From a bacterium (GTDB lineage Bacteria; Verrucomicrobiota; Verrucomicrobiia; Limisphaerales; UBA11358), in NCBI GenBank assembly GCA_021817945.1, contig JAKAFL010000034.1, positions 1 through 39,916 on the forward strand: a stretch of DNA of 39,916 nt. The letters are read 5' to 3'. Position 1 is the first letter of the stretch. Each line of letters starts with the position of its first letter. The notes under the pieces are model-generated. The model was not told the origin of the DNA. It searched no databases and was given only the letters and a program-made list of their open reading frames with translations. The position numbers and the translations under genes were made by a program. Below are positions 30,646 through 39,141 of this stretch, in pieces.

Positions 30646-32552
30646 AGCCATTAATTCAAAAATGGATCCCTCCCATGGCCATGGCCGTGATGGCCATCTG
30701 GTTCCTGACCCAGATTCAACCGCCGGTGGATCATGATTTCGCCTTTTCCAAGTTCGGCCAATTGCCGGTGGTCTTCAATGGACGGATGAAGCCCATTGAT
30801 TCCTTGGCGCGCAACACCCTTTTGCAAATTGCCGAAAAACAAACCCTGAACCTGGAGCCATGGAAGGAATGGAACCAGCATCCCGCCATCATTTCCGCCT
30901 CTGAATGGCTGGCGAATGTGATGATGAACCCGGCCACAGCCGATGGCTGGCCGGTGTTCCGTGTGGATAATCCTGATTTGATCACTTTTCTCAAACTGCC
31001 CACCCGAGACCTGGCGGCACAACAGGACGGGCGCCACTATTCATGGAATGAAATCCAGCCGCAAATGGAGGCCTTTGACGCGGAATACCAAAAAATCCAG
31101 ACCAATGTGGCCGCAACTGACCGGAGCGCCTACCAACGCGCGGCAATCAAGGTGCATCAGCGATTGGAACTGTACGCGCAAATGAAGGCCACGCTTTTGC
31201 CGCCGCAGGCAGGCGATTGGAAAAGTGAATTGGAGCAATACCTGGAATCCATTCCATCGGGCGTGGAAGCAGTACGCGCCGAGCAGGCGGGCAAACCCTA
31301 CGACCGGGATGTTTTCAACGGGTTTCTTGCCAATCTTCAAAGGTTTGACTACATGGATCAATTGGAGCCGCCTCTCATCATTCCCCCGGATGCGGACGGT
31401 GGAAAATGGCAGCGGTCCAGCACGGTGCTGCTCCAGGCGGCAAAAACCGGCAGTGTGCCGCCCAGCCTGCTGCAATTTGCCGCGATGTCGGATGCGTTGC
31501 AGAAACATGACGCGGCAGCCTTTAATGCGGCGCTGGCGAATGAGGCATCTGCGGATGTGCCCATTCTGGGCGCCCGATCAGGACGGCTCCGCGCGGAGGT
31601 GTTTTTCAACCAGATGCAGCCCTTTTACAATGCCATGGTCATCTATGTTCTCGCCGGCCTCCTGGCGGTGCTTTCATGGTTCAATCTTTCCGCCACACTG
31701 CGGCGGACTGCGGTCTGGCTCATCATGCTGGGGCTTTTCATTCATAGTACGGGCTTGATCTATCGCATTGTCCTGCAAGGACGGCCCCCCGTGACCAACC
31801 TTTATTCCTCAGCCATTTTCATCGGCTGGGGCGCCGCGTTGCTGGGGTTGGTTTTGGAAACCTTGCATAAAAACGGCATCGGCGCGGTGGTTTCCTCCGG
31901 AATGGGCTTTATCACTCTGATTATAGCCCAGAACCTGGCCCTGGATGGGGACACGATGGAAATGATGAGAGCAGTGCTGGACACCAATTTCTGGCTGGCC
32001 ACTCACGTGGTGGTGGTCACCCTCGGATATGCCAGCACGTTTGTGGCAGGTTTTCTGGCGGTGATTTATATTTTCCGGGGCGTGTTCACCCGCACACTGG
32101 ATCCCGACACCAGTCGCTCTCTCGCACGCATGATTTATGGCATCGTTTGTTTTGCCACCCTCTTCAGTTTTGTGGGCACCGTGCTGGGCGGAATTTGGGC
32201 CGATCAATCCTGGGGCCGGTTTTGGGGCTGGGACCCCAAGGAAAACGGAGCCTTGATCATCGTGCTTTGGAATGCCTTGATTCTTCATTTGCGCTGGGGC
32301 GGAATGATCCGAGAGCGCGGCCTGGTGGTGTGCGCCATCGGCGGCAACATCGTCACCAGTTGGTCCTGGTTTGGCGTCAACATGCTTGGCATCGGTTTGC
32401 ACAGTTACGGATTCACCGACGCCGCCTTCAAATGGCTGATGGCCTTTGTCTTGAGCCAGTGTGGATTGATTGCCTTGGGGCTGCTTCCCGCCCGCATGTG
32501 GAAGAGCATGGCGAATGGAACCCGCTCCCAGGCGCCAATCATCAACGCCTGA
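30642..32552 (+). CDS. ccsA: Cytochrome c biogenesis protein CcsA/ResC with long N-terminal domain
   Basis: 636 residues from the ATG at 30642, overlapping resB as ATGA; upstream extension of the frame is rejected. A first helix (IPPMAMAVMAIWFL) is followed by a ~310-residue soluble, presumably periplasmic domain. The C-terminal half has multiple helices and the haem-handling WWD motif, WGRFWGWDPKENGAL, with His residues in HSTGLIYRI, THVVVVTLGY and LHSYGF as likely haem ligands. Standard CcsA proteins are ~300-400 residues, so the N-terminal domain is an addition. It works with ResB and could mature the CxxCH protein encoded at 5650-6120. Confidence 0.88.
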   Translation: MKPLIQKWIPPMAMAVMAIWFLTQIQPPVDHDFAFSKFGQLPVVFNGRMKPIDSLARNTLLQIAEKQTLNLEPWKEWNQHPAIISASEWLANVMMNPATADGWPVFRVDNPDLITFLKLPTRDLAAQQDGRHYSWNEIQPQMEAFDAEYQKIQTNVAATDRSAYQRAAIKVHQRLELYAQMKATLLPPQAGDWKSELEQYLESIPSGVEAVRAEQAGKPYDRDVFNGFLANLQRFDYMDQLEPPLIIPPDADGGKWQRSSTVLLQAAKTGSVPPSLLQFAAMSDALQKHDAAAFNAALANEASADVPILGARSGRLRAEVFFNQMQPFYNAMVIYVLAGLLAVLSWFNLSATLRRTAVWLIMLGLFIHSTGLIYRIVLQGRPPVTNLYSSAIFIGWGAALLGLVLETLHKNGIGAVVSSGMGFITLIIAQNLALDGDTMEMMRAVLDTNFWLATHVVVVTLGYASTFVAGFLAVIYIFRGVFTRTLDPDTSRSLARMIYGIVCFATLFSFVGTVLGGIWADQSWGRFWGWDPKENGALIIVLWNALILHLRWGGMIRERGLVVCAIGGNIVTSWSWFGVNMLGIGLHSYGFTDAAFKWLMAFVLSQCGLIALGLLPARMWKSMANGTRSQAPIINA

Positions 32553-33137
32553 TGCCTTCCATCAAGCCCGCTCAAAGAATGCGCGTTGGGTGATTCGTCC
32601 TGAGAAGGAAGGGGCGAAAGCAACGTCCCCCGGGCAGGCAAACCAGACATTTGACTGGTTGCATCGCAGTTCCAAGACGACGCCACAACAAACCGTGGCA
32701 AGAAGTTGGGAACCGGCAAAAAGCTCGCAGCACTGGACGGAGGCTTGGATTTAGATTGGCGCAACCAAGACCAAGAAGTGGAGACGCCAATGTGATGCGT
32801 GGAGGCGAATCCCGTCCGGGGTCAGAGAAGATGGACGGTAAACGGCAAGAATTGTTTTAAGCCGGACCAGGGGCTCAATCACTTTCGAATGGGTGGTGTT
32901 AGCATCCAGCAAGAAGGCCAGGATTCACGGCTTTCAGACAAGACGGGGTTGTCAGGAAGGATACCCATTAAACACGTCGAGGAACCAGACTACTGGTATA
33001 TCTGGGGATTTTAATTGGCACTGACAGGTTGGTGTGGAATCCGGCTCGGGGGGAAGCGACCGAGGATTGGGCTGCGGTGCAGCGCTGGTGACGGGGATTT
33101 TTCTTGCGTGAATGGGGTGTAAAACGGCACAAGTGTG
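32553..33137. other. Unexplained spacer, 585 bp
   Basis: Short frames exist in several registers (for example 71 codons at 32799-33014 ending PDYWYIWGF) but none has a recognisable motif, good start context or consistent codon choice. No palindrome, repeat family member or terminator with a U-run was found. It may hold the ECF sigma factor's promoter or a small RNA; nothing can be assigned. Confidence 0.4.
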
Positions 33138-33878
33138 ATGGAGATGGGTGCGGAAACTTCAGAAGGGGCGGTTTTTCCCCCCACAGATTGGTCTGGCTTG
33201 GGACGTGTGGCCCGGGATGGCACTGATTTGGATTTGTTTATCCGCCGGTATTGGCAGCCTTTGAAGGTTTACCTTTTGGCGGCTTTTCCCGGGATTGAAA
33301 ATCAGGCGGAAAGCCTGCTTTTGGATTTTGCCCAGGACAAAATGATGAAGGAGGGGTGGCTGCTCCGGGCGGACCAGGGGCGCGGTCGCTTGCGGGACTT
33401 TCTAAAAACAAGCCTTCGTCATTTTGTGTTGGACCAGATTAAAAAGTCCGACAAGGTCAGGGGAGTGGTTTCGCTTGATCAATTGGCTCAGGAACCGGTC
33501 CAGGAAGAATTGAGCGGCGACCTTTTTGACCTGGAATGGACACGCACGGTATTGGAGGAAACGCTGCATCGGATGCAAGCCGCATGCGAGAGCGCCAAGG
33601 AAGATGGCGGAAGGAAACACGTGATTTGGGAGATGTTCCGGTTGAGGGTGGTGGATCCGGTTTTTCGGGACCATGAATCCCCTCCCTACAAGGATTTGGT
33701 CGCACGCCTGGGCCTGAAATCCCCTGGCGAGGCCTCGAACACCCTTTTGAGTGGGAAACGGTTATTCAAGGGCATTTTGACTGAAGTCATTCAGGAGTAC
33801 GCCGGGCAGGGCATGGCAGCGGCGGCTGAAATCAAAGATTTGGAAAATTTCCTGGCACACCTCGCCCGCAAAGGTTGA
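33138..33878 (+). CDS. ECF-type RNA polymerase sigma factor of the kinase-associated kind
   Basis: 246 residues (ATG at 33138; GTG 33135 and ATG 33144 also possible). Region 2 (about 31-105) reads LFIRRYWQPLKVYLLAAFPG, then AESLLLDFAQDKMM and RGRLRDFLKTSLRHFVLDQ. This matches ECF-like factors of Planctomycetota and Verrucomicrobiota, which have RYW..L..YL and GRFR.FL..SL+HF. The region 4 part (about 185-235, YKDLVARLGLKSPGEASNTL) is a diverged helix-turn-helix. Such factors commonly sit next to Ser/Thr kinases, as here. No anti-sigma factor gene is visible; phosphorylation by the kinase two genes downstream is a reasonable hypothesis. Confidence 0.75.
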   Translation: MEMGAETSEGAVFPPTDWSGLGRVARDGTDLDLFIRRYWQPLKVYLLAAFPGIENQAESLLLDFAQDKMMKEGWLLRADQGRGRLRDFLKTSLRHFVLDQIKKSDKVRGVVSLDQLAQEPVQEELSGDLFDLEWTRTVLEETLHRMQAACESAKEDGGRKHVIWEMFRLRVVDPVFRDHESPPYKDLVARLGLKSPGEASNTLLSGKRLFKGILTEVIQEYAGQGMAAAAEIKDLENFLAHLARKG

Positions 33879-33927
33879 GGATTCATGGAGCGGGGTGGCG
33901 GATCGAGGCCATTGGGGATGATTGGGG

Positions 33928-34461
33928 ATGAGACAGTTTTTGTTTGGATGGGATATGAACCACGAATTCATCATGTCGGAGTTTGGAGCGAATGGGCCCG
34001 AAAGGGGCCGGCGCGCACACGCCATGGCCTCCTTGCTCAAGGCAGGGGTGGAAGCGGGTCAATGGTGGAGGGAGGAGGATTTGCCGGATATTTTCAACCA
34101 TCAATGGACCGCGCCGCTGCCCGATGAATTCAAAGTGATCTCGAGCGGGGCCGGCAGCTTCGGGGAGGCTTTGATGAATCCATGCCCTTCCCTGGAGATT
34201 TTGGAGTTGATCAAGGAATTTGCCAAAGCCCATCGGAACAATCCCGGCTACGGGCTGCCACCGCAGGTGGCTGGAGATTTTTATTTTCTCGCCATCGCCG
34301 TGGCGCTGGTCCGGCTGGGGCGGAGGATCACCCGGCTCGCGGATAAGGATTTGCAACAGGGCTGGCAGGGGATTCTGGCCCACGCCTGGGTGGATGGCTC
34401 TGTGAGGCAATTGGTGATCCGTGCCTTGGAAAAGCTTTCAGGTGAATCCTCCCCCAGATGA
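33928..34461 (+). CDS. Unknown protein between ECF sigma factor and kinase
   Basis: 177 residues from the ATG at 33928; TTG 33922, ATG 33955 and ATG 33973 (MSEFGANGPERG) are alternatives. Recognisable features: GQWWREEDLPDIFNHQW, then LEILELIKEFAKAHRNNP..GLPPQVAGDFYFLAIAVALVRLG, a helical region with one moderately hydrophobic helix, and a final AHAWVDGSVRQLVIRALEKL. No signal peptide. It overlaps the kinase start by four bases and lies 49 bp after the sigma gene, so it belongs to the same operon. It may be a regulator or adaptor of the sigma/kinase pair (inference). Confidence 0.7.
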   Translation: MRQFLFGWDMNHEFIMSEFGANGPERGRRAHAMASLLKAGVEAGQWWREEDLPDIFNHQWTAPLPDEFKVISSGAGSFGEALMNPCPSLEILELIKEFAKAHRNNPGYGLPPQVAGDFYFLAIAVALVRLGRRITRLADKDLQQGWQGILAHAWVDGSVRQLVIRALEKLSGESSPR

Positions 34462-36602
34462 GCGGGCAGGAATCCAACCAGGACCCGGAGCTGCCGATGT
34501 CATCTCATTTTGCGGGTCCAGTGGCGGAGCTTATGGCTCTGCGCATGTTGCAGCCCCCCAATGGCCCCGGTCTTTTGGCTGCTTTGGACGACTACGAAAT
34601 TCTCCGACTTTTGGGAACGGGCGGAATGGGCCTTGTGCTATTGGCGCAGAAGGAGGGGGATAAACGGCAGGTCGCCATAAAAATGATCCGGTCTGAATAT
34701 GTGGGCAATCAGGACGTGGCACGGCGATTTTTGAAGGAAGCGGGTCATTTGCAAAAGTTGCGTCACAGCAACATTGTGCCGGTGGAGGAGGTGTGCAGCC
34801 GTGCCTTGGGGCCTTATTTTGTGATGCCCTTTTTTGAAAGGGGCAGCCTTGCCGGGTTGGCCAAGCCTGGCGAGCCTTTAGATTTTGACTTTATCCAGAA
34901 GGTGGCTCTTGGCGTGGCTGGGGGGCTGGCTTTTGCACACCGCAGCGGGATCATTCACCGGGATATTAAACCGGCCAATGTGCTGATCCGGGCGGATGGG
35001 GAGGCTTGCCTGGCAGATTTTGGCCTGGCCCGGACTTTGTTCAATGATTCCATGCTGAATGTAGAAACCCGAAGCCAAGAGGGGACGGCAGCGTACATGT
35101 CCCCCGCTGTTGCAGCGGGAGACGCCGAGGACACGCGCTGTGACATTTATTCCTTCGGGGCGGTTTTGTACGAGATGCTGACCGGTTTCCCGCCCTATCG
35201 CGGGCGCGGTTCGCGTGAGATTCTGGACCAGATACTGGCAGGGCCGCCGCGCCCGGTCACCGATTTAAACCCGGGCGCCAACCCAAACATGGTGCGAATT
35301 GTGGAGGGGTGCATGGCGCGGGAATTACGGGACCGGTATGCCTCCATGAAAGATGTGATTGAGGACCTTCAGCGGGTGCGGGACTCCCGTCCGCTGGCGG
35401 CATTCAAGTTCCAAAACCGGGTGAAGGCAATGGGACCAACAGGGATATGGAGCATGTTGGTTCCTGGCACGGTTTTGATTCTGGGCATGCTGTTGCTCAT
35501 TCATTTTGGCGTTCACCGGCCATTAATCCGGGGCCAGATTAAGAATCAGGTTGAGGCGATGACCCCGCCGCCACCCAGGCTGGGCGGCGAGGTGCCGCCT
35601 GTGGTATGGAGCGTGAGCGTTTACGCCGGCCAGCCGGGAGTGTCCGGTGCGGTGGATGGTCCGGCCCTGAAATGCTCGTTTCATATGCCCAACGGCCTTG
35701 CCATCTTCACCAATGGCACCTTGTTTGTGGCGGACACGGCCAACAACACCCTTCGGCGCATTGATCCCAATGGCCGGGTATCCACGCTGGCCGGGTTGGC
35801 CCGCACCCATGGGTCCCGCGATGGATTTCAAACCGCAGCCCGGTTTTGGGGGCCATTTGGCGTGGCGGACGACACGAACGGAAACATTTATGTGGCCGAT
35901 ACGGGCAACAATACCCTGCGGAAAGTGGACGCGGAAGGGCATGTGACCACCTTTGCGGGGGTGGCAGGCAAGCCCGGCGCCAAGGATGGCGTGGCGTCGA
36001 AAGCAGGTTTTCGGAATCCTTGGGGATTGGCCCTGGGCCCGAGAGGGGATCTTTTCGTGGCTGATGGCAGCAACCATGCCATCCGCAGGATCAATGCGCT
36101 TGGAGAGGTCCATACCCTGGCAGGTCAGCCGGGTATTTCCGGGAGCCTGGATGGTTTTGGAGACAACGCCGAATTCAACAATCCGTCTGCGGTGGCAGTG
36201 GATGCGATCGGGAATGTCTATGTGGCTGACAGCGGCAACCATACCATCCGCAAAATAAGCCCCAGCAGGGTGGTTACCACCCTGGCCGGTCGGGCTGGTC
36301 ATGCAGGATATGCAGATGGAGTGGGGGATGCGGCGCGGTTTTGGAATCCCCAGGGGATAGCAGTGGATGCGGCGGGAACCATCTACGTGGCCGACACGGG
36401 CAACAATGTCATCCGAAAAATCACCCCCACAGGCCGGGTTAGCACGATTGCTGGCGCTGCGGGATTGGCCGGGATGGCGGATGGCGTGGCGGCGCAGGCC
36501 CGGTTTGATGCCCCTTCAGGCATGGCTGTGGACGCGCAAGGCAATCTCTACGTGGCCGATGCCAACAATCAGGTTATTCGCAAAATCACCCCGGTTCATT
36601 GA
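34458..36602 (+). CDS. Membrane Ser/Thr protein kinase with extracytoplasmic NHL-type propeller
   Basis: 714 residues. The cytoplasmic Hanks-type kinase (about 45-310) has glycine loop GTGGMG, catalytic K75 (VAIKMI), HRDIKPANV (D169) and DFG (187-189). The usual APE-type glutamate is replaced: YMSPAVAAG with A217. One transmembrane helix spans about 331-351, followed by a Pro-rich linker. Six consecutive ~55-residue repeats (385-714) follow, each with V.T.AG..G..G..DG...A.F..P.G.A.D..GN.YVAD..N..IRKI. These should form a six-bladed propeller in the periplasm, likely a ligand- or protein-sensing module. Downstream of the ECF sigma factor and unknown gene. Confidence 0.92.
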   Translation: MSGQESNQDPELPMSSHFAGPVAELMALRMLQPPNGPGLLAALDDYEILRLLGTGGMGLVLLAQKEGDKRQVAIKMIRSEYVGNQDVARRFLKEAGHLQKLRHSNIVPVEEVCSRALGPYFVMPFFERGSLAGLAKPGEPLDFDFIQKVALGVAGGLAFAHRSGIIHRDIKPANVLIRADGEACLADFGLARTLFNDSMLNVETRSQEGTAAYMSPAVAAGDAEDTRCDIYSFGAVLYEMLTGFPPYRGRGSREILDQILAGPPRPVTDLNPGANPNMVRIVEGCMARELRDRYASMKDVIEDLQRVRDSRPLAAFKFQNRVKAMGPTGIWSMLVPGTVLILGMLLLIHFGVHRPLIRGQIKNQVEAMTPPPPRLGGEVPPVVWSVSVYAGQPGVSGAVDGPALKCSFHMPNGLAIFTNGTLFVADTANNTLRRIDPNGRVSTLAGLARTHGSRDGFQTAARFWGPFGVADDTNGNIYVADTGNNTLRKVDAEGHVTTFAGVAGKPGAKDGVASKAGFRNPWGLALGPRGDLFVADGSNHAIRRINALGEVHTLAGQPGISGSLDGFGDNAEFNNPSAVAVDAIGNVYVADSGNHTIRKISPSRVVTTLAGRAGHAGYADGVGDAARFWNPQGIAVDAAGTIYVADTGNNVIRKITPTGRVSTIAGAAGLAGMADGVAAQARFDAPSGMAVDAQGNLYVADANNQVIRKITPVH

Positions 36603-36604
36603 TT

Positions 36605-36656
36605 GGCAGCGCCCGGTGGATTGGGGCAGATTGGCCTTTTGAATTTCGTTTTCGGG
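36605..36656 (-). repeat. Fold-back intergenic repeat, half copy (copy 4)
   Basis: Read on the minus strand, CCCGAAAACGAAATTC and about 35 further bases match the left end of copies 1-3 up to CCGGGCGC. The rest of the element, with the pairing arm, is missing. It starts two bases after the aminotransferase stop codon (TAA-A-CCCG), the same junction as copy 1 with tolC, and runs to the end of the kinase gene. Confidence 0.7.
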
Positions 36657-36657
36657 T

Positions 36658-37878
36658 TTAAAGCGTCCGTAATTCCTCCACCAAGGCAGAAGCCAGCAGG
36701 TCATATTGTTCGGGGCGATTATAAAATTGGGCGGAAATGCGCACCACCCTGTGGGGAGGCGAAGGCCAGGCGATGACCGGCACCTCGATCCTGTGTTTTT
36801 CCCGCAAGCTATCTTGCAGGGGAAATTCATTTCTTGGAAGTCGGGGCAGGGCATGGCTTGGGGCGGGAGGCAGGGGTAGGGAAGCCATGCTGCCCACGCA
36901 ATCGGCAGGACAAGGAGGCTGGCAACCCAGTGCTGAGGCAATGCGGGAGCGTGCGTGCAGGGCCAGGTCCCGGTTTTTTGCCATGAGATCCGGCCAGCCC
37001 CCCGGCAACAGGTTGCCCATGAATTCCAGCGCGGTGGGAACGCTCAGCCAGGCGGAAGGATCGCTCGTTCCCGTCCAGCCGAATTCCAACTGGAAGCGCG
37101 AGAGATCGGTTCGAGTGGAGTTGGCGCCATGACTGATGGCGAGGGGGCGGATGCGGTTCTGAACGGAGGGGGAAACATGAAGAAAGGCAGCGCCTTTTGG
37201 GGCGCAGAGCCACTTGTGGCAATTTCCGGTGTAATAAGCTGCGCCGATTTTCCGTAGGTTGAGCGGCACCATGCCGGGGGCATGGGCACCGTCCACCAGT
37301 GTGTCCACGCCCCTTGTTTTGAGTTCGCGCACGCAGCGTTCCAGGGGCAGAACCATTGCCGTCTGGCTCGTGACGTGGTCCAAAATAGCCAGCCTGGTGC
37401 GGGGAGATGCTGCATCAAGGATGGGCTGCACCAAGTCCTCGATGCGGTTCACGGGAAAAGGGAGTTGGGCCACCACCACCCTCGCGCCACCGCTTGCTGC
37501 GGCAAACTCCACGGCATTGCGTGTGGCATTGTACGCCTGGTTTGTCACGAGCAATTCATCGCCCGGTTTAAAGGACAAGGACCGGAGCACGGCATTGATG
37601 CCATGGGTGGCGTTGGGCACCCATGCCAGGTCGCAGGGATTGCAGTTCAAAAACGAGGCCAATTTGGAGGCGGCATGGGCGAGCAGGGGCTCGAGTTCCC
37701 GCACCATGAAATGAACGGGCTGGCGCTCCAAGCGCAGGCGCCATTCCTGTTGCGCGTCCAGCACCGGCTTTGGACACGCGCCAAACGACCCATGGTTCAA
37801 AAACACGGTCGCCGGGTCCAGCAACCATGGGCTTAAACAGGTGCTTAACGAGGGGCTTTTCTTGGTCAGGTTTTTCAC
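36658..37878 (-). CDS. PLP-dependent class V aminotransferase, isopenicillin-N-epimerase type
   Basis: 406 residues from a GTG at 37878 (MKNLTKKSPS...); the frame is open to 38253 but that part lacks coding character and would run into the ABC gene region. The N-terminus FLNHGSFGACPKPVL is typical of the family. The PLP site has D196 in VDGAHAPGM and the Schiff-base lysine K222 in GNCHKWLCAPKG. The C-terminal RISAQFYNRPEQYD is also characteristic. Proteins so named act on varied substrates (epimerase, cysteine lyase or sulfur transfer), and no penicillin genes are near, so the reaction is open. No Shine-Dalgarno is visible before the GTG. Confidence 0.85.
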   Translation of the reverse strand: MKNLTKKSPSLSTCLSPWLLDPATVFLNHGSFGACPKPVLDAQQEWRLRLERQPVHFMVRELEPLLAHAASKLASFLNCNPCDLAWVPNATHGINAVLRSLSFKPGDELLVTNQAYNATRNAVEFAAASGGARVVVAQLPFPVNRIEDLVQPILDAASPRTRLAILDHVTSQTAMVLPLERCVRELKTRGVDTLVDGAHAPGMVPLNLRKIGAAYYTGNCHKWLCAPKGAAFLHVSPSVQNRIRPLAISHGANSTRTDLSRFQLEFGWTGTSDPSAWLSVPTALEFMGNLLPGGWPDLMAKNRDLALHARSRIASALGCQPPCPADCVGSMASLPLPPAPSHALPRLPRNEFPLQDSLREKHRIEVPVIAWPSPPHRVVRISAQFYNRPEQYDLLASALVEELRTL

Positions 37879-38017
37879 GTCAGGCCCAAGATAATGCCTG
37901 GAACCGGGACATGGCAACCGAAGCCCGGCGCATCCACTTTCTTTTCCATGCCTGGAACCTGTCAATTTCACTTTGGCTCCGGGCAGGAATATGGGATTCT
38001 CCCGGACCAGATGCCAC

Positions 38018-39031
38018 ATGAGTATCCTTGAAGTCAAAAACCTGAAGGTCCATTTCCCCGTCAAGGCGGGATGGTTCAATCCCAAGCCGGAGTTCGTCCG
38101 GGCCGTGGACGGGGTGAGCCTGGAACTGGCGCCCGGGGAAACGCTGGGCCTGGTGGGCGAGAGTGGCTGCGGAAAATCCACCTTGGGACGGGCCATCATG
38201 CGCCTGGTGGAACCCACAGCCGGGGAAATATATTTAAAAGGCGAAAACATCACCCATTTAAAAGGGGATCCATTGCGCAGCAGACGCCGGATGTTCCAGA
38301 TGATTTTTCAGGATCCGTACGGCTCGCTCAACCCGCGAATGACGGTGGAGCAGATTGTGGGCGAGGCGCTGGATATCCATCACCTGGCTGGCAGTCCCGG
38401 TGCGCGGCAAAAACGAATTGCAGATCTGCTGCGGTCTGTGGGGTTGGATCCTGTGTATGCCCAGCGTTATCCCCATGAATTTTCTGGAGGACAGCGGCAG
38501 CGAATTGGCATAGCCCGGGCGCTGGCCGTGGAGCCGGAATTAATCATCTGCGACGAGCCCGTGAGCGCCCTGGACGTTTCGGTGCAGGCCCAGATCATTA
38601 ATTTGCTGAGGGACCTGCAGCAGGAGCGCGGCATGGCCTACCTTTTTGTTGCCCACGACCTGGCGGTGGTGGAGCATATCAGCCACCGCGTGATGGTGAT
38701 GTACCTGGGCCGGATTGTGGAAGTGGCTGATGCCCGCGCCATCATCCGAAAGCCCCAGCATCCTTACACCCAGGCGCTGATTTCAGCGGTGCCGGAAGTG
38801 AATCCCGTGGTGCGCACCCGCCGACAGGTTTTGCAGGGCGATGTGCCTTCCCCCATTCATCCGCCCCCGGGTTGTCCCTTTCATCCCCGCTGCCCGGTGG
38901 CTCAACCCCGCTGCCGTGAGGAGCAGCCGGTTCTGGCTGAGGTGGTTTCGGGTCATTGGGCGGCTTGTCATTTTCCTGGCTCCCAACCCGTGGCCACGGC
39001 CTGTTCCAGTGCTGATGCGGGCATTGCCTGA
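38018..39031 (+). CDS. Oligopeptide/dipeptide ABC transporter ATP-binding protein (OppF/DppF-like)
   Basis: 337 residues from ATG at 38018 (MSILEVKNLKVHFPVKAG); the longer frame from 37973 adds a non-homologous segment. Walker A GESGCGKST, Q-loop IFQDPYGSLNPRM, signature FSGGQRQRIGIARAL, Walker B LIICDEPVSALD and H-loop VAHDLAVV are intact. The C-terminal oligo_HPY region has its cysteines (GCPFHPRCP..QPRCR). OppF-type ATPases work with an OppD-like ATPase, two permeases and a binding protein. None is encoded in the window, so partners are elsewhere. Divergent from the aminotransferase. Confidence 0.92.
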   Translation: MSILEVKNLKVHFPVKAGWFNPKPEFVRAVDGVSLELAPGETLGLVGESGCGKSTLGRAIMRLVEPTAGEIYLKGENITHLKGDPLRSRRRMFQMIFQDPYGSLNPRMTVEQIVGEALDIHHLAGSPGARQKRIADLLRSVGLDPVYAQRYPHEFSGGQRQRIGIARALAVEPELIICDEPVSALDVSVQAQIINLLRDLQQERGMAYLFVAHDLAVVEHISHRVMVMYLGRIVEVADARAIIRKPQHPYTQALISAVPEVNPVVRTRRQVLQGDVPSPIHPPPGCPFHPRCPVAQPRCREEQPVLAEVVSGHWAACHFPGSQPVATACSSADAGIA

Positions 39032-39109
39032 TGAAAAAAGCCGTTTTTCCCAAGGGTTGAAAGAACGGTCAGTGGCCGGGATAATTCTTTGACAGGCCAG
39101 GGTCCTGTT

Positions 39110-39129
39110 CCTCGGCGTTCTGTCCGAGG
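39110..39129. terminator. Small stem-loop between convergent genes
   Basis: CCTCGG (39110-39115) and CCGAGG (39124-39129) form a 6-bp GC-rich stem with an 8-base loop, in the 110-bp gap between the ABC gene and the convergent one-TM protein gene. It could serve both strands. There is no U-run, so support is weak. Confidence 0.3.
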
Positions 39130-39141
39130 CGGGTGGAAGTC

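Noticed and set aside
37879..38253. Upstream extension of the aminotransferase frame to 531 residues
   Set aside because: It runs antisense into the ABC ATPase gene; family members start near the FLNHGSFG block.
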